DNA from: Pristionchus mayeri
Taxonomy: Eukaryota; Nematoda; Chromadorea; Rhabditida; Neodiplogasteridae
Direction: 5' to 3'
NCBI GenBank assembly: GCA_036245805.1
Contig: BTRK01000005.1
Span: forward strand, 42,209,216 to 42,273,215
Length of the DNA stretch: 64,000 nt
In this document: in pieces, positions 21,600-34,146 of the stretch
Numbering within the stretch: the stretch's first letter is position 1
How the letters are laid out: each line of letters starts with the position of its first letter
Translations under genes and position numbers: made by a program
The notes under the pieces: generated by a model
Told to the model about the DNA's origin: nothing
The model's database searches: none
Seen by the model: only the letters and a program-made list of their open reading frames with translations

Positions 21600-24500
21600 G
21601 CGGGTCGTAGTGAGTGCAATCGAATGAAGATTGCATTGTGCGAATGAAAACTGGGGCTGGATACACAAACCACAGCATTCCTCTCTAAATCATCCCCAGT
21701 TTCTATGATTTCTTCTCCAACGATTTCATGCCTCTATTATAATGTTAGATCTATTAGCAACAAACTAGCTGCTCTTCATCAAATTCTTCGAGTTGAACAA
21801 CCTGACATCCTTTGTATCACCGAATCATGGTTGAATAGTCGCACCCCCTCCTCTCTCCTTATTGGTGACCTCCCGTATGTTGCAATTCGACGTGATCGCT
21901 CCACTGGTCGTGGTGGTGGCACTGCTATATTCATTAGAGACCATTTTTCTTATACACTTATTGATTCAATTCATAGGAATGTCGAATGCCTTGCCATAGA
22001 TCTCCTTACCTTGTCATCCCTTTCTGTCCGCATCTGTGTTGTCTATAGGCCTCCCAATTACAGTATTGCCCAGACCGAATCACTTATCGACTGTCTTTCC
22101 GATTTAGTTTCCTCCTCATCCCACCCTATCTTATTTCTTGGTGACTTCAACACTGACTCTCTATCAATCCCCTCCTCAAATATTGATCGATCACTCATTT
22201 CCTTTGTGTCTACCTCTAATCTCCATAATCTCATCACTTTGCCCACAAGGCATGATAGATGTTTAGATTGGTTACTCACTAATGAACCATATATTATTTG
22301 TGATCCTACCGTAATACCTTCGTTTCCATCATCCGATCATTTAGGCACTTCTTTCTCATTAAATTATCACACACTTCCTCCAGTGCAATCTTTTGTTAGA
22401 GATTATGCTCGTGCTAATTATGATGACTTCACCTCTTACCTCTATAGTATCGATTGGTATAGCTTGTTTTCTGCTTCCCCCGATCCAGAGTCGATGTATA
22501 CTACGTTTGTTTCAATTATTATTCAAGGTATTCATACATTTGTTCCTTTCCACAAACCTAGGCCTATTACTGCTTCTTACCCACCACATATTCAACGCCT
22601 CATCCAGCATAGGAATATTCTATTTTCTAAGATTCATTCCTCCTCTGTTCGTATTCAGTATGAATAATGCAGTAGAGACCTTTTGACTCAAATTAAAAAA
22701 TGGAATCAATTTTGTGAAAATAAAAAAATAAAACAGTCGAAAGACCTCTACCGTCATATCCGTTCCCTTACCAAACCCAAGTCAATTATTCCCAAGAAGC
22801 TGCAATCCTCAGATGGCTCACTAGTATCTTCTCTCCCTGATATTTCCAACCTTCTTGCTTCTAATTTTGCAGCACACTTTACGCTTGACGATGGTGTGAT
22901 CCCCTCCATTCCCTCTCACCCTCGCCCCCCATATCTTTCTAACATTTCATTCCTTCCTCATGAAGTTTTTAAAGCCCTGAAAAAGCTCTCACCTTCGTGC
23001 TCTACTGGATTTGATAAGATTCCTCAGATTATTTTTCGTAAATGTGCTTCAGCCCTTTCTCTTCCTCTTTGTGACATTTTCAATATTAGTATGATGTCTG
23101 GTATCGTTCCTTCTCATTGGAAACATTCACTTATTACGCCCCTTCCTAAGCCTGATAAGGACCTCAATTTTCCTGACTCTTATCGCCCCATTTCTATAAT
23201 TTCACCTGCATCTAAGACTACGGAACGGCTAGTTAAAGAGAAACTATCACCGTACCTATTTCGATTTGATATAATTCCTAAATACCAGGATGGATATCGC
23301 CCCGGTGCTTGTTGTCACTAATGTTATTGACTCTGAGAATGACTGGACTCGTGCTCACTCTCGTAAAGAAGTTACTGATGTTATCTACCTTGATTCTTCC
23401 CGTGCGTTTGATACAGTACCATTTACCAAATTGATTTCTAAATGCTCTCATTACGGTATTAATGGTAATCTCCTTAACTGGATATCCTCCTTTATAACTG
23501 ACAGACATTTCTCAGTCCGTTTTGGTGATTGTATTTCTGACTCGTTCCCCGTACTGTCCGGTGTACCTCAAGGCTCCGTACTAGGACCAATTCTGTTCAC
23601 ACTATACATTTCGGATATCACTCACATTCTCTCCCCATTTCCCGATGTACGTATTCAAGCATATGCCGATGATATCAAACTGTATATTTCATACCCACTT
23701 GAATCCTCTCAATCTAAAACTGCCCAACTTCAATGTGCTCTTGATGCTATTTACTCTTGGACTATTATTAACCAGCTCTCTCTCTCTGAATCTAAGTGTA
23801 CCCATCTTCACATAGGATCGACCCCTCCTTTTTATACCATAAACAATGTAATTCTCAAAAGTAATTCCCCACAACATGATCTTGGTATTCAAGTTGTCCC
23901 TTCCCTTCTCAAAAATGTCTCCATTGTTGACCGTGCTAACAGAGCTAAGACTGCTCTCCATATTATGCTCCGAGCTGTCTCAGTTAACTCCCCTGAAATT
24001 CTTATTAAATGTTATCGCACTTATGTCCTTCCTCACCTTGATTTTGCTTGTCCTTTCTGGAATCCTTATACTAAGAAGGATAGTCAGACAATAGAGAAGG
24101 TCCAAGAACAATTTACTCGAATTCTATTCTATCGGTGTTTTCCTTTTCCATCATATCCTCTTTCTCTTCCTTCCTTTCCAAAACGTCTGTCTACTCTTGG
24201 TCTTCAAGCGCTTTCAGAGAGGAGAGTCATTTTTAGCCTAGTTTTCGCCCGTAGGATTATGAATGGCGACACAGTTCTAGATCGCAACAGATTCTTTACT
24301 TTTAAACCCCTTAGAGATAGATCGAACACATTTGGAATTCATATTGAGGCAACTAAATCCACACCTCGTTTTCCTTGTTTTTCCAGAAGAGTAGCTAGGA
24401 TACTTAGTGAACTACCTTCAGATATTCATCGTTCTTCAAGTATTGCTGTCTTTAAGAATAGATTACTCAAATTAGACTTATCTAAGTTAGCACTTTATCG

Positions 24501-24897
24501 TTAGTTATTCACTTCCCCCTTCTCTTCCCTCTCCCTACCCACATATTCTCTTTTCACCCCCACGCACACATCTCTACTCCCTCCCCACTTCTCCCCCGTT
24601 AGAGATCTACGGATGCTGGTTCTCGGAGCAGAGTCTACCTGGTCTACCCGAGTGCCTCCTCCTCGGTTCCCTCCTCATATACTGACCAGACGAAGACAGA
24701 TGAGACCAGCTGACTAGATCTTCGATTTTCTTTCTCTCTTTCTCTTCTTTTGTGTGTACCCCTTCTCTCCCTTTACTCTTTCACTTTTAACCCTCGGTAT
24801 GAGGAGAATCTAATTATTGTGTAACACCATACATTATATACTGTATCACATCTCGTTGCGCATTCGAGCGTAGATAAAATATATATATATATATATT
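21600..24897 (+). mobile_element. CR1-like LINE, inactive
   Basis: A non-LTR retrotransposon with no ORF1 upstream and a (TA)n tail at about 24873-24894. The 5' limit is approximate. Between the last ORF and the tail is a pyrimidine-rich 3' UTR of about 370 bp. Confidence 0.8.
21705..24504 (+). pseudogene. broken LINE ORF2: endonuclease-reverse transcriptase
   Basis: Three successive frames (21705-22667, 22683-23321, 23290-24504) together make one ORF2. The first is an apurinic-type endonuclease domain: YYNVRSI, ITESWLN, VYRPPN, GDFNTDS, SDHLGTSF. The second and third hold the reverse transcriptase: YRPISIIS, LDSSRAFD, GVPQGSVLGPILF and the catalytic YADDIKLY. A stop after 22667 and a frameshift near 23300 break it. 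All key catalytic motifs survive, so decay is moderate. The domain order and RT motifs fit the CR1/L2 group. Confidence 0.85.
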
Positions 24898-24967
24898 CCA
24901 TAACGATCGAAAGCGGTCGATTAACGAAAAAAGATCTTCGAAATCAAATTACAAAGTCGAAACTTGA

Positions 24968-25222
24968 TGTGTGTCTGCAACATATCGCAATTTTACAAAC
25001 GATGTTGGGAACCCGAGCTTAATAACTTGTGTTTCAGACTGACTATGAAATGCAAATATTTTCAATTGTGATAGAATTTGAGAATTTTTTTTCTCAGAAC
25101 CGTTTCAAATATCGAAGCTTATTTTCCCTGCTTTCCTCGTCGAGAGAAAATCTGGAATCTTGCCAGGACAAATTTGATTACATTTCGCTTTCTCACTTCT
25201 CCCCGACGAAAGGAATATTGTG
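24968..25222 (+). repeat. dispersed repeat, inverted copy of 3775-4030
   Basis: Directly follows the LINE tail region. See the partner at 3775-4030; alignment is reverse-complement over its full length. Confidence 0.6.
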
Positions 25223-25369
25223 AAACGAGAGCACTGAAAGGGGAGTTTTGATGTAGCGTAGCACATACTGGTAACAATAGAGCAACTGCCTAGTTGCTAT
25301 CTCGCATAAAGTCGTGCTCACACATGAAACCTCGACTAGTGATTTTCTGTCAATTTACCTTAGTTCGGC

Positions 25370-25835
25370 GGTTCTAAAATCCACGAACACCCGGGAGGTG
25401 CTTGTTTCAAGCAGTTCATTTCTTAATAGGATTAAGCTCGAAATCAATTGGTACTGCCTTCGCTTTCTAAATTTATGATCAATCTGAAGCCTCTGCGTTC
25501 TCCTATTTTCTACCTCTCTGAGCCACTGCATAAAAGAGATACAGTGGGATACGATGGTTTGTCGTATACCTGGAATACGGAAGAAGGATGAAAAATATCC
25601 ATGCAGTCCATGGTAGTAATAGATCATATTTCTTCCAGTCGTCATTTCGACTTCTGTTGAATGATGGATGGATAGAAGGAGTTCACTAGAACTGAAGCTA
25701 AGGTGAGAATACACTAAGAAATTAGTTTCTTTGCGGACATTGTGTGATTGAAAGGATCTCTGTTAACCAACAATCGAATAGAATAAATTCTAGAACATTG
25801 TAATTGAATACCGAAACGACAATTATACAAGAAAT
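25370..25835 (+). repeat. module M copy 1 (repeated piece of the reductase unit)
   Basis: Starts gggaggtgcttgtttcaagcag and runs through ctctgagccactgcataaaagagatac to an agaacattgtaattga edge. Related stretches in the same orientation start near 26365, 31310, 33190, 38070, 50915 and 55345, always between b5-type exons and CS- or FAD-type exons. It is therefore part of the duplicated gene unit, either intron or fast-evolving exon. Frames are not conserved among copies. Confidence 0.6.
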
Positions 25836-26114
25836 TTAAAAATTACATTTCTATCAAGAAACGTTGATAGATACTGTCGTGTTAAACAGAGGAAGTCTGA
25901 GAACCGAGATACCTCCGTACAACGAAAAAATAAAAATTTGTCACTTGGGGTTCTTTTTCACGTAGATCACGAAAATCGTGAGGACAGGAGGTAAGCGAGG
26001 GCGGAAGTTGATATCGCCATACGATCGTAGCGATATTTTGTTGACGACAAAATCAGGAATATTTAATTGGATTATCTCCCTCCCCTTCATTCTTCTTCAC
26101 TTTCGAACGCGAGA

Positions 26115-26217
26115 CCGGTCATTCGGCGCGCGCAGCGAAATGACCGGCGAGTGCCGTCGGCGCGCGAAGCGCGACGACGCCGCGAGCCACCCCTGGCCGT
26201 TGGCGGTAGCCAACGGC
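26115..26217. repeat. three consecutive GC-rich hairpins
   Basis: In an A+T-rich setting, three stems follow one another: ccggtcatt/aatgaccgg (26115-26147), gtcggcgcgcgaagcgcgacgac (26155-26177) and gccgttgg/ccaacggc (26196-26217). The middle one shares its cggcgcg-aagcgc core with the hairpin at 35483-35505. They may belong to a mobile palindromic family; function unknown. Confidence 0.55.
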
Positions 26218-26359
26218 TAGTTACATTAATCTTATGCATCCACGTAATATTTTTCAAATGGAAATTTTAAAACTCATTCATTCATTTGGAAAACTAGTGT
26301 AGTTCGAATAATTCTAGCTGACGCAACCAACCTCATTGCATCAGCTGTTCTCCGGTTTT

Positions 26360-26560
26360 ACAGCCTCGGGAGATTCTCGTCTCAAGCAGGACATATCTTA
26401 TCTGGTCTTTCCACTCAATTCAATTGATACTGGTCACGTAAGTTTTTATAATTCATAACCCACTCTACAGATCAATGTCTCCCTCCTCTCAATCCTTTCT
26501 ACACTCCTGTCATTGGAACAAGCGGATGATGTGGAGAGAATGCGTCAGCCACTGTGTCTA
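26360..26560 (+). repeat. module M copy 2
   Basis: From cgggagattctcgtctcaagcagg through ctgtcattggaacaagcgga. Followed at 26620-27030 by the tail part of the module (agaatattgtaactgagta), which is interrupted at 27038 by a TTAA MITE. Confidence 0.5.
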
Positions 26561-27037
26561 ATAATAATAATTTATCTACGCCCGAGGAGCGACGATAACG
26601 TGAACACATTAATGAACGATTACGGATGGGAGGGGGGACTCTCCTGAGTCATTGAGGGTGAGAAAGGTATACGACTATCGGATTCTAAGAGGGAGGGGTA
26701 CGATGATATTTCGCATATCTGGAATACCGCAGAAGGTTGAGAGACAATCGTGCAGTCCTCGGTAACAAGAAATATTTTTTCTCCACTGAAGCTGAAGTTT
26801 GTGAGAGTACACTTGAAAATTCTTTTTGTGCGGATGTTGTGCGATTCCAAGAACCTGTGTCGACCTATACGCATAGAATATTGTAACTGAGTACTGCAGC
26901 TCGAGATGCGCTAGTATTTCTTGCGATGTCGGGAAAATTACCTACGAACTGCTTATTTTCTCACTTTCTTTTTTTTCTTTTTTTCAACAAGACACAAGGA
27001 AACTATTGACCCAAGGGTCTAAATCTGGTTATTTTAA

Positions 27038-27325
27038 AGGGGTGCTCCGGGGAATGAATGTTAGGGAGTCCCACCACGAAAATTCTGCGCTCTCAATGGG
27101 AAACTGTAGCGAAATTACCCCGAGAAAGAAGCGAGAAATAAGAAGAGTGAGTGAAACATAAACGAACAAGTCACTACCCTGCGCTGTCAATGAACTTTGC
27201 TGGTATGTAAATAGCCTCAGAGTCGTCTGTGGAACTTCGTACAAAGTGATTTCTGATCGGGTGAGTAGCCCCTTCAATATCCGCACTATCACGATGGGTG
27301 GATGAACATTCCCCGGAGCACTCCT
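27038..27325. mobile_element. 288-bp MITE with TTAA TSD, second copy
   Basis: Same family and length as 11575-11862; TTAA at 27034-27037 and 27326-27329. Sits inside the module tail that also occurs uninterrupted at 32175-32350. Confidence 0.85.
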
Positions 27326-27504
27326 TTAACACGCGGGTGCGAGAAACTCACGGGTACAACCATAAAATGGGTTTTATACCACTATTATATATTTATCCCT
27401 TTTAACGTTTTGTAAAATCATACTAATTGGTTGATCTTATGGTTAATCAATGTCAACTCTCAATATGCTACCAACTTTCGTTTATTCTAAACTCGCTGCC
27501 ATCC

Positions 27505-28310
27505 TCCTTCATTCTATAATATTCTGTCGCTGTGAATGGCGATAATGAGGCGAGAATCAGGTTATAACAGACTTCTCTCATTGAATCTGACTTTAATTTG
27601 GTTCAAAATTATGGTGGTATTTTAATTCGTTATGATGGTTAAACAAGAACAGGTAGAGTGATATACATATTCGTGGTAATCATTTCTTCCTCACGTTCTT
27701 GAAGTGGTCACTAATTCCATCGAGAGACTCAAGAGAGGCGAGGAGCGTCGAGATTTGAGCGGAGTTGAGTAATTTTTGGGCACAAAATGGGGGCATGGAT
27801 CTTCGTCGCCGTTTTGTGCTAGGGTTAAATAAGTCGTGAAGCCAGAATTTGACTAGTTACAAAAACTTTCTCAACATTTTTCCTTTTTTAAATTACCTAT
27901 TGCAGATGTTCTCGTCCACATATCTGACCCTATCGGATCCGTCGATTTCTCCGTACTGCCGTACTTGTTGATTACCGTATCTTCACCACCTGCCGTACCC
28001 TCGCCGATCAATGAGTTTAATAGGGTTGTGATGTGTCTGGCTGGAGGAACGGGAATTACGCCGATGTTGGGACTGACCAAGGAGAGAGGATGGAAAATGT
28101 ACGGTTAATTGTTGATTGATTTATGGATGTTTGCGCGCCCTGGTTTTTACTGTTGCAGGAACGGGGTATAATGGCTGAGATACCTGCGTGTCAATTCCCC
28201 TGAAGATGTCGATTCAAAAACCCGAAACTCATCATTCCAGGTATCGTCTCATCGCATACAACAAAACTGAAGAGGACATGCCTAGAGGAGGATGGATGCT
28301 GGAGGGAATG
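27505..28310 (+). pseudogene. NCB5OR-like reductase, unit 3 (broken)
   Basis: Contains a CS-domain exon (about 27505-27641, reading VAVNGDNEARIRL before an in-frame TAA, with its GT donor changed to TT). A remnant of the third FAD exon (tccatcgagagactcaagag, 27718) has its donor changed to GC. A complete exon 4 follows (27906-28098: ISDPIGSVDFS, MCLAGGTGITPM), then exon 5 (28241-28310: IAYNKTEEDMPRGGW). Exons 6-8 are absent; a short retroelement follows, then the exon 4 of unit 4. Exon 4 shares the FNRVVMC variant with unit 1. Confidence 0.75.
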
Positions 28311-28471
28311 GTGAGCGGAGAAAAATGAGAGTACTGCAGGAGCTGGATTTCGAGGAAAAAACTTATACAATGCACATGCCCTTAGTTTCCAAATTTAATA
28401 CACGCGTGGAATAATCCAATCCCATCAAAGTCCGCGGTCACCTCCGTTTCGTTATTCATATTCATCATCAT

Positions 28472-28952
28472 ATTTATCCTGACGTCAGGCACAATGGTCC
28501 TGCAGGAGGGTGACTTCAGTGTGGAGGGAATGGGGATCTTAGGTCTCAGAGCGTCGTTAGGTCAAGGGATGGGATCTTCTTTGGCTTCTCTGGTCAACTG
28601 TAGGGACGATCGTGAAGGATCTCCGTTGAGCGTCGAAGTAGATCATCCTGCCGCCGAACACCTGACTTGTGCCGGTTAGGAACTCACAACGCAGACAGCG
28701 GGGCTTTCTTGACGGTAGATCACTCGAGACGATGGGAATCCGTCCGTGCTCCTCCTCTTGAAGTGTACCAAGTAGGCGATACTCTCCGGGTTGCCCAAGC
28801 TGACGGGAGAGGATTCCCCAAACTAGGTCGGAAAAGAGCGGGGTCAGGGACGATCGCCCATCACGAGCGCTAGAATGGAGAATGGAGAATGGAGAATGGA
28901 GAATGGAGAATGGAGAATGGAGAATGGAGAATGGAGAATGGAGAATGGAGAA
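28472..28952 (+). mobile_element. short non-autonomous retroelement with (AATGGAG)n tail, copy 1
   Basis: About 400 bp starting tatcctgacgtcaggcac, ending in some eleven copies of the 7-mer aatggag (28873-28951). A nearly identical copy, with only two tail units, lies at 39389-39815. It carries one short + frame (28494-28679) starting MVLQEGDFSVEGMG, present in both copies but followed by stops. The 3' simple-repeat tail points to target-primed reverse transcription, as in SINEs or truncated LINEs. No tRNA-like head was recognised. Confidence 0.65.
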
Positions 28953-29107
28953 TTCGTTATTAAAATTTACTTTTATTTCTAAACGCAGAATGGATCGAAA
29001 ATCAAACTCAGCCTTTTTTGTTTGAGTTATATAAGTTGTGAAGCTAGAGTGTGACTAGTAAAAACATTGTGAGACAAATCTCGTGTGCACTTTATCGTTT
29101 ATTGCAG

Positions 29108-30102
29108 ATGATCTCGTGCATGTCTCTGACCCGATCGGATCGATCGATTTCTCCACATTACCGTACATGTCGATTACCGTATCCCCACCACCTCCCGTAC
29201 CCTCGCTGATCAATGAGTTGAAGAGAGATGTGGTGTGTCTGGCTGGAGGAACGGGAATTACGCCGATGTTGGGAGTGATCAAGGAGAGAGGATGGAAGAG
29301 GTACGGCAGATTATTGATTGATTTGCGAAACCACTAATTGTGCACCGTAATGTTTCTCTGTTTCAAATAAGGAATATTACCTCAGAGATTTTCGTTATTC
29401 AATTTGAAAGTCGCTTTCCATCTGACAACGAATTTACCCATTTCAGATGTCGGTTCATCGCGTACAACAAGACTGAAGAGGATACGCCTAGAGGAGGATG
29501 GATGCCGGAGGGAATGGTGAGAGGGGAAAGGGGAGGGTACTGAAGAAGAATCATTTGGATTATGATGAATAAACTGATCAAGAATAGGTGAAAAGGTGAA
29601 ACTCTTAGTTCAATCGATAATCTGCAGGATACGGTATCTTCGTCCGATAGATTGGTGCACGATCTCTCAGCTGCTGATGATTCGTGGAAAGGCGTGAAAG
29701 GAAGAATCGGAAGGGAGAATATGGGAGAACTAACGGTCAGTTATATGGAAGGATCGATCAGAATAATGCGTTGTAATAAAAAGACCTTGTTACTGACTGG
29801 AATTTCTGCTCAGAATTTTATAAAAAAATATTTCAGGGCTCCGAGATCGTCTTCGTTTGCGGTCCGGATGGATTCGTGCAGGAAGCAGCGAGGTTCCATT
29901 CTATTTTCTCGTTTTAGCGACAAATTTTGGAGTTTTTCATAGCCGGCAAAGCTGTGATTCACAATCTTTTCATAAGCCTTGATAGTTTCGGTCGACAGTG
30001 GGAGCTCGATAATTCCTCAACGTAATAACAATAATCCTTTTTCACAGGTTGCTGCAGGAGCCTGGCCATCCCACGGATCTCGTCCACGTCTTCCAGGGAT
30101 GA
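29108..30102 (+). CDS. NCB5OR-like reductase, unit 4: intact 3' exons
   Basis: Five exons with intact GT/AG sites and matching phases: 29108-29300, 29447-29516, 29628-29735, 29837-29892, 30048-30102 (TGA). They encode the second half of the ferredoxin-reductase domain. CLAGGTGITPMLGV binds the nucleotide, followed by IAYNKTEEDTPRGGW, LSAADDSWKG and VFVCGPDGF with the conserved CGPxxF pair of NAD(P)H-linked flavoproteins; the end is VHVFQG. In NCB5OR the domain passes electrons from NAD(P)H via FAD to a fused b5 heme, at the endoplasmic reticulum. The upstream b5, CS and FAD exons are not next to it: a retroelement and unit 3 exons lie there. So it is either a 5'-truncated copy or spliced to unit 3 exons. 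Codons and splice sites are the best preserved in the window. Confidence 0.75.
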
Positions 30103-30304
30103 GGAAAGAATACGGTAGTATGAGAGTCGGCACGGGACCTGACTGAATATTGATTTGCTTACGGTAGTTGCGTGCTATAGTTACATCTCTAGTAGATCTG
30201 ATTAGAAAATGTTATTTTTATTCACTAAACTTTATGTTAATAGGATTTATCTGATTCGCAGTACGTGTAGACTTTTTTCGTTATTTTTCTTTGAATGTTT
30301 TATG

Positions 30305-30310
30305 AATAAA
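30305..30310 (+). terminator. polyadenylation signal, unit 4
   Basis: aataaa about 200 bp after the unit 4 stop, in the shared 3' UTR. The b5 exon of unit 5 begins only 19 bp later, so the copies are packed head to tail. Confidence 0.55.
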
Positions 30311-31299
30311 ACCTTTCTCATGAATCAGAATCACTCGTGGGTGAATTACAACAGTATGCTCGAGACCTGCCTTGTAGGAAGATTCGAGGGAGATATGCAA
30401 TGTGTGAGTGTGGACCTAATTTATTCTTAAACATTGTCCATAAATTTTACGTAAAAACACCCCTGACTTGGGATTCACAAATAGGTTAAAAGTCAAACGA
30501 TCCCACATGGAGTGATTGGCCTTTCTTACTCGGTATGTCAACACAATCCCAATGTTAATATTCATTGCGAATGTTGTACTTCCTATTATAATACCCTCTC
30601 CTACCCGGCGTCCGTTCGCTATTTACCGTACTTCTTTCAGTACCCCCTCCTAGCCCTTCAACACTGGACGACGAGGATTCGAATGAGGGAGGGAAGGGAA
30701 TAGTATGGGAGATGAATGAAGATGCAACACTCGACTCACATAACATCAGGATGGCGCGTTAGGGATTCTTGCTAGTGAAGTTGGTTTCGCAATCATTCAT
30801 CATGTCACTTGTTTACTCTGTCTGTCTCTCACTGTTCCTACCACAGTATTAAGCTCCAGACAGGGCGCGTGTAAAACCGAAAAACGTTCCTAGATCTTCA
30901 ATTTTCAATGAAACATATACGAAGTTCTCATTTGAATGCTCCGAAACAGATCAGGATCATTTGCGTTTCAGACACAATATGAAAAACAAAAGGATTTGGA
31001 GACAAAATTTTGATATGTTTCACAATTTCTTCATATTAAAACTCGATACGATATGCTAAAATTCCGTGTAAGAGCAAATTCGTCGCTTTTGAATTTGAAA
31101 ACGGGCGCGAAATGAACTTTTGAGTTGCACGGGGCTTAATACCGATTTCGCAATCCATACAGAAGGAATAACGGAGCACTTTATAAATGTAGTATTATAA
31201 TATTATTCAGATCCAAATCATACTCGATTGCTCAAAAAGATATTTTATTTTAGTTGATGTGAGAATGAAACAAGAGTTCGCCGGATGTTAAAAATGGAC

Positions 31300-31640
31300 A
31301 ATGTAAATCTCGGGAGATTCTTGTTTCAAGCAGTGCATATATTAGCTGGTCTCTCCGATCACTTGATAATATTCAGTTATTTGCAATTCATAATCCACTC
31401 ACTCTGTAGCTTGATTTCTCCCTCCTCTCATTGCGTTCTTCTCCTGCATCTTCTCTCGGAACGAGTGGAAGTCGAGGAGAGAATGTGTCAGCCAAAGCAT
31501 AAGAGAGATACGATAGGGAAATAGTAGGGTATAGTAGTCATCCTGATAGAAATCAGACATGTACTCAAGGGTAGCAAGTAATCATATTTCTCCCTCCATT
31601 TGATGGTGAGGATGATGGATGGAAGGAGTGGTGTTTATGT
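31300..31640 (+). repeat. module M copy 3
   Basis: ctcgggagattcttgtttcaag through gatgatggatggaagga; closest to the 50.9-kb copy. Its tail is cut at 31732 by the fold-back element. Confidence 0.55.
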
Positions 31641-31732
31641 GGGGGAGAAAATTCGCATAGCTTTTGCACGGATGATGTATGATTCCAACAACCTTTGTCG
31701 ACCTACAATCGACAGTGATAAATTGTAGAATA

Positions 31733-32175
31733 TCGTACGTGATGGAAATTTAGGAACGAAAATCGTGCAATTTCCAAAATATGACGTTTCGTGGATTATG
31801 GTGAATTTTCATTTTTATGACTTTTGCTTTTTTGCTTTCTTTTTTTCGTATGCGTTTTCATAAAACGGATGGGATTTTACACGGAAATATGGCTAGAAAT
31901 GCAATAAAATCACGTTAAAAAAACATGTAATATTGACGAAATAGCCATAACCGGGTTTTAGCACTATTTCGTCAATATTTCATGATTTTTGACGGGCTTT
32001 TATTGCATTTCTAGCCATATTTCCGTGCAAAATCCCATCCGTTTTATGAAATCGCACTTGAAAAAAGAATGAAAAAAAGCAAAACTCATAAAAATGAAAA
32101 TTCACCATAATCCACGTAACGTGATATTTTTTGGAAATTGCATGGTTTTCGTTCCTAAATTTCCATCACGTACGA
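31733..32175. mobile_element. 443-bp fold-back element, TA target
   Basis: Arms of about 210 bp with ends TCGTACGTGATGGAAATTTAG and complement. TA at 31731-31732 and 32176-32177 joins to give agaatattgtaactgag, the uninterrupted form seen at 26876 and 52354. Confidence 0.8.
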
Positions 32176-32699
32176 TATTGTAACTGAGTGTTGCAGCTCG
32201 AAATGCTCTACTATTTCTTGCAACATCGGGAAAATCTTTCTATGCCCTACGAACTGGTTATTTTTTTCATTTTCTTTTTTTCATCAGCGAACAAGAGGTT
32301 AATTGACCCGAGAGTCTGAACTTGTTTATATGAATATGCGTGTGCGAGAAACTCATGGGTACAACCATAAAGTGGGATTTATGCCACAACTTTCTTTTAT
32401 CCTTGTAAATCTTTGAAAATGTGTTAATGTCTAATATGTTAATGTTATGGGGAAGAAAAATAGATGTCAACTCTCGAAATCCTATCAACATTCTTTTGTT
32501 CTAAAAATTCTCTGCAGTCCTCTTTCATTCCCTTCTCTTTTGTCGCTGTGAATGGCGATGATGAGGCGAGTATGAGGTTAGAACATACTTCTCTCATTGA
32601 AATCGACATAAATTTGGTTCACAATTATGGCGGTATTTACATTTTGTATGATTGGTAAACAAGAACAGGTAGAGTAGCACATCTCGTGAACGGTTGTTT

Positions 32700-33640
32700 G
32701 TAATATTCTTTGACTCAAATATTATTCATTGTAATGAGGTCACTATGCCCTTTACTGCAGACTGGATTTTTCTCACACGTCAGGTGACGTCATGGATCAG
32801 GAATTAGTGACGACGAGACGTGCAGTGAGGGACAGGACAGAATGAGGTATTTATTATATTTCTTGTGACCGATATCGTGAAGTGATCATTCAAAATATAT
32901 GCGCATGCATGTGATATCAGAGTGAATCGAGAATCTACAGGGATTGGGTATTTATTTTGCCAGTGTTGCCGAGCTGGTCGAGGTCGAGTCGTCGAGTCGA
33001 GGAATCGGCAATGCCGAGAAGAACACTCCGCCGCTCAACAATTTTGTACGTCGTCGAGTGTGAGTTCGATTATATTTCTGCCGATGTTCCCAAGTGAGTA
33101 TTCAGAATTTCACAAATAATTCAGCAAACAAATGTTTGCATGTGAAATAACAGTGTTCCTAATTGTCGATGAAAAAAATTCAAAATTCTCTTTAGATTCT
33201 TGTTTCAAGCAGGGCATATATTAGTTTGTCTCTGCACTCAATTGATGATAACCTCACATACTTTGCAATTCATAACCCACTCAATCTGAAGCCCGATTTT
33301 TCCTCCTCACACTACGTTCTTCTCTTCTTTGCCATACCTATCTGAGCTGCTGCATCAAAGATGTACAGTAGGGGAACAATTATTTTCCGCACACTGGAAT
33401 TCGGTAGAAGGATGAGATGCAATCGTGCAGTCTACGGCATCTTTCTTCCAGTCATCATTTCGGCTGCTGATGAATCAAGATGATGGAAGAAGTCCACTGT
33501 TGCAGAAAAAGGGTGAGAAAACATTAATAGGATAGTTTGTTTGCGGATATTGTGTGTTTGAATGAATCTCCGTTGAACAACAATCGAATAGGACCTAGAA
33601 TATTGTAATTGAATGACGAAACACCAATTGAGCAAGAAGT
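32700..33640 (+). repeat. reductase-unit repeat with CS-start-like segment and module M copy 4
   Basis: Begins with a stretch (gactggatttttctcac, tgacgtcatgg) also found at 52806. At 33020-33095 a + frame reads ILYVVECEFDYISADVP up to GTGAGT; the related 37.6-kb segment reads CEFDWVYVSADAP, resembling the start of the CS domain. Module M follows from 33190. It is assigned to the duplicated unit, with coding status uncertain. Confidence 0.45.
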
Positions 33641-33699
33641 TTGGAAAATGAATTTCCGTCAAGATTCTGATAGATACCGTCGTGTTCAAACATTCCGAT

Positions 33700-34146
33700 T
33701 TCAAATTCCCTCAATAATTTCCAATATTTTCCTTACAATTAGCAATCTGCACACATTACATGGCATCATGATAGCACTTAGCTTTGCACAAATATTTCTT
33801 GTTAAAGAAATTTTTAACCGATTTAATTTTGAGATTTCGACCTAGTTCAGTAGCAGCATAAAAATATTTGGCAAAAATAGCCGAAAACTGCTGTTTTTTT
33901 GCACTCAAATGAAAACTCATCTTAGGCGAGTAAAGCTATCGAGATGGCGTTTGTTGAAGTTGCGTAGATACGTTTTCCACAATTCTACTTAGCGGTTTTG
34001 CAAAATTTGATCTAGTTCAAAAGCAGCACATGAGAAAAGCACAAAAAACAACAATAATCACCGCTTTTTCACTCTGTAATCCGAAAATGACAGGGATAAA
34101 TTCTGCCATGCAAATGAGCTATTTTCCCCCCTTTTACACGCTGTGA
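33700..34146. other. no gene recognised
   Basis: A+T-rich with two weakly similar stretches (cgacctagttcagtagcagc near 33838, tgatctagttcaaaagcagc near 34010), suggesting an old internal duplication. No exon. Confidence 0.35.

Larger units (their letters stand above)
30329..32654 (+). pseudogene. NCB5OR-like reductase, unit 5: b5 and CS exons
   Basis: Two well-preserved exons. 30329-30403, after tcag, encodes HSWVNYNSMLETCLVGRF and ends at GTGAGT; it corresponds to the C-terminal part of the cytochrome b5 domain, with the second heme-ligand region HxWVNY. 32518-32654 encodes VAVNGDDEASMRL followed by LIEIDINLVHNYGG and ends at GTAAAC; this looks like the CS (p23-like) domain exon. Module M (31300-31640) and a fold-back element lie between. 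No FAD or NAD exons follow in order before unit 6 begins, so the unit is incomplete. The CS assignment rests on position and weak likeness. Confidence 0.6.
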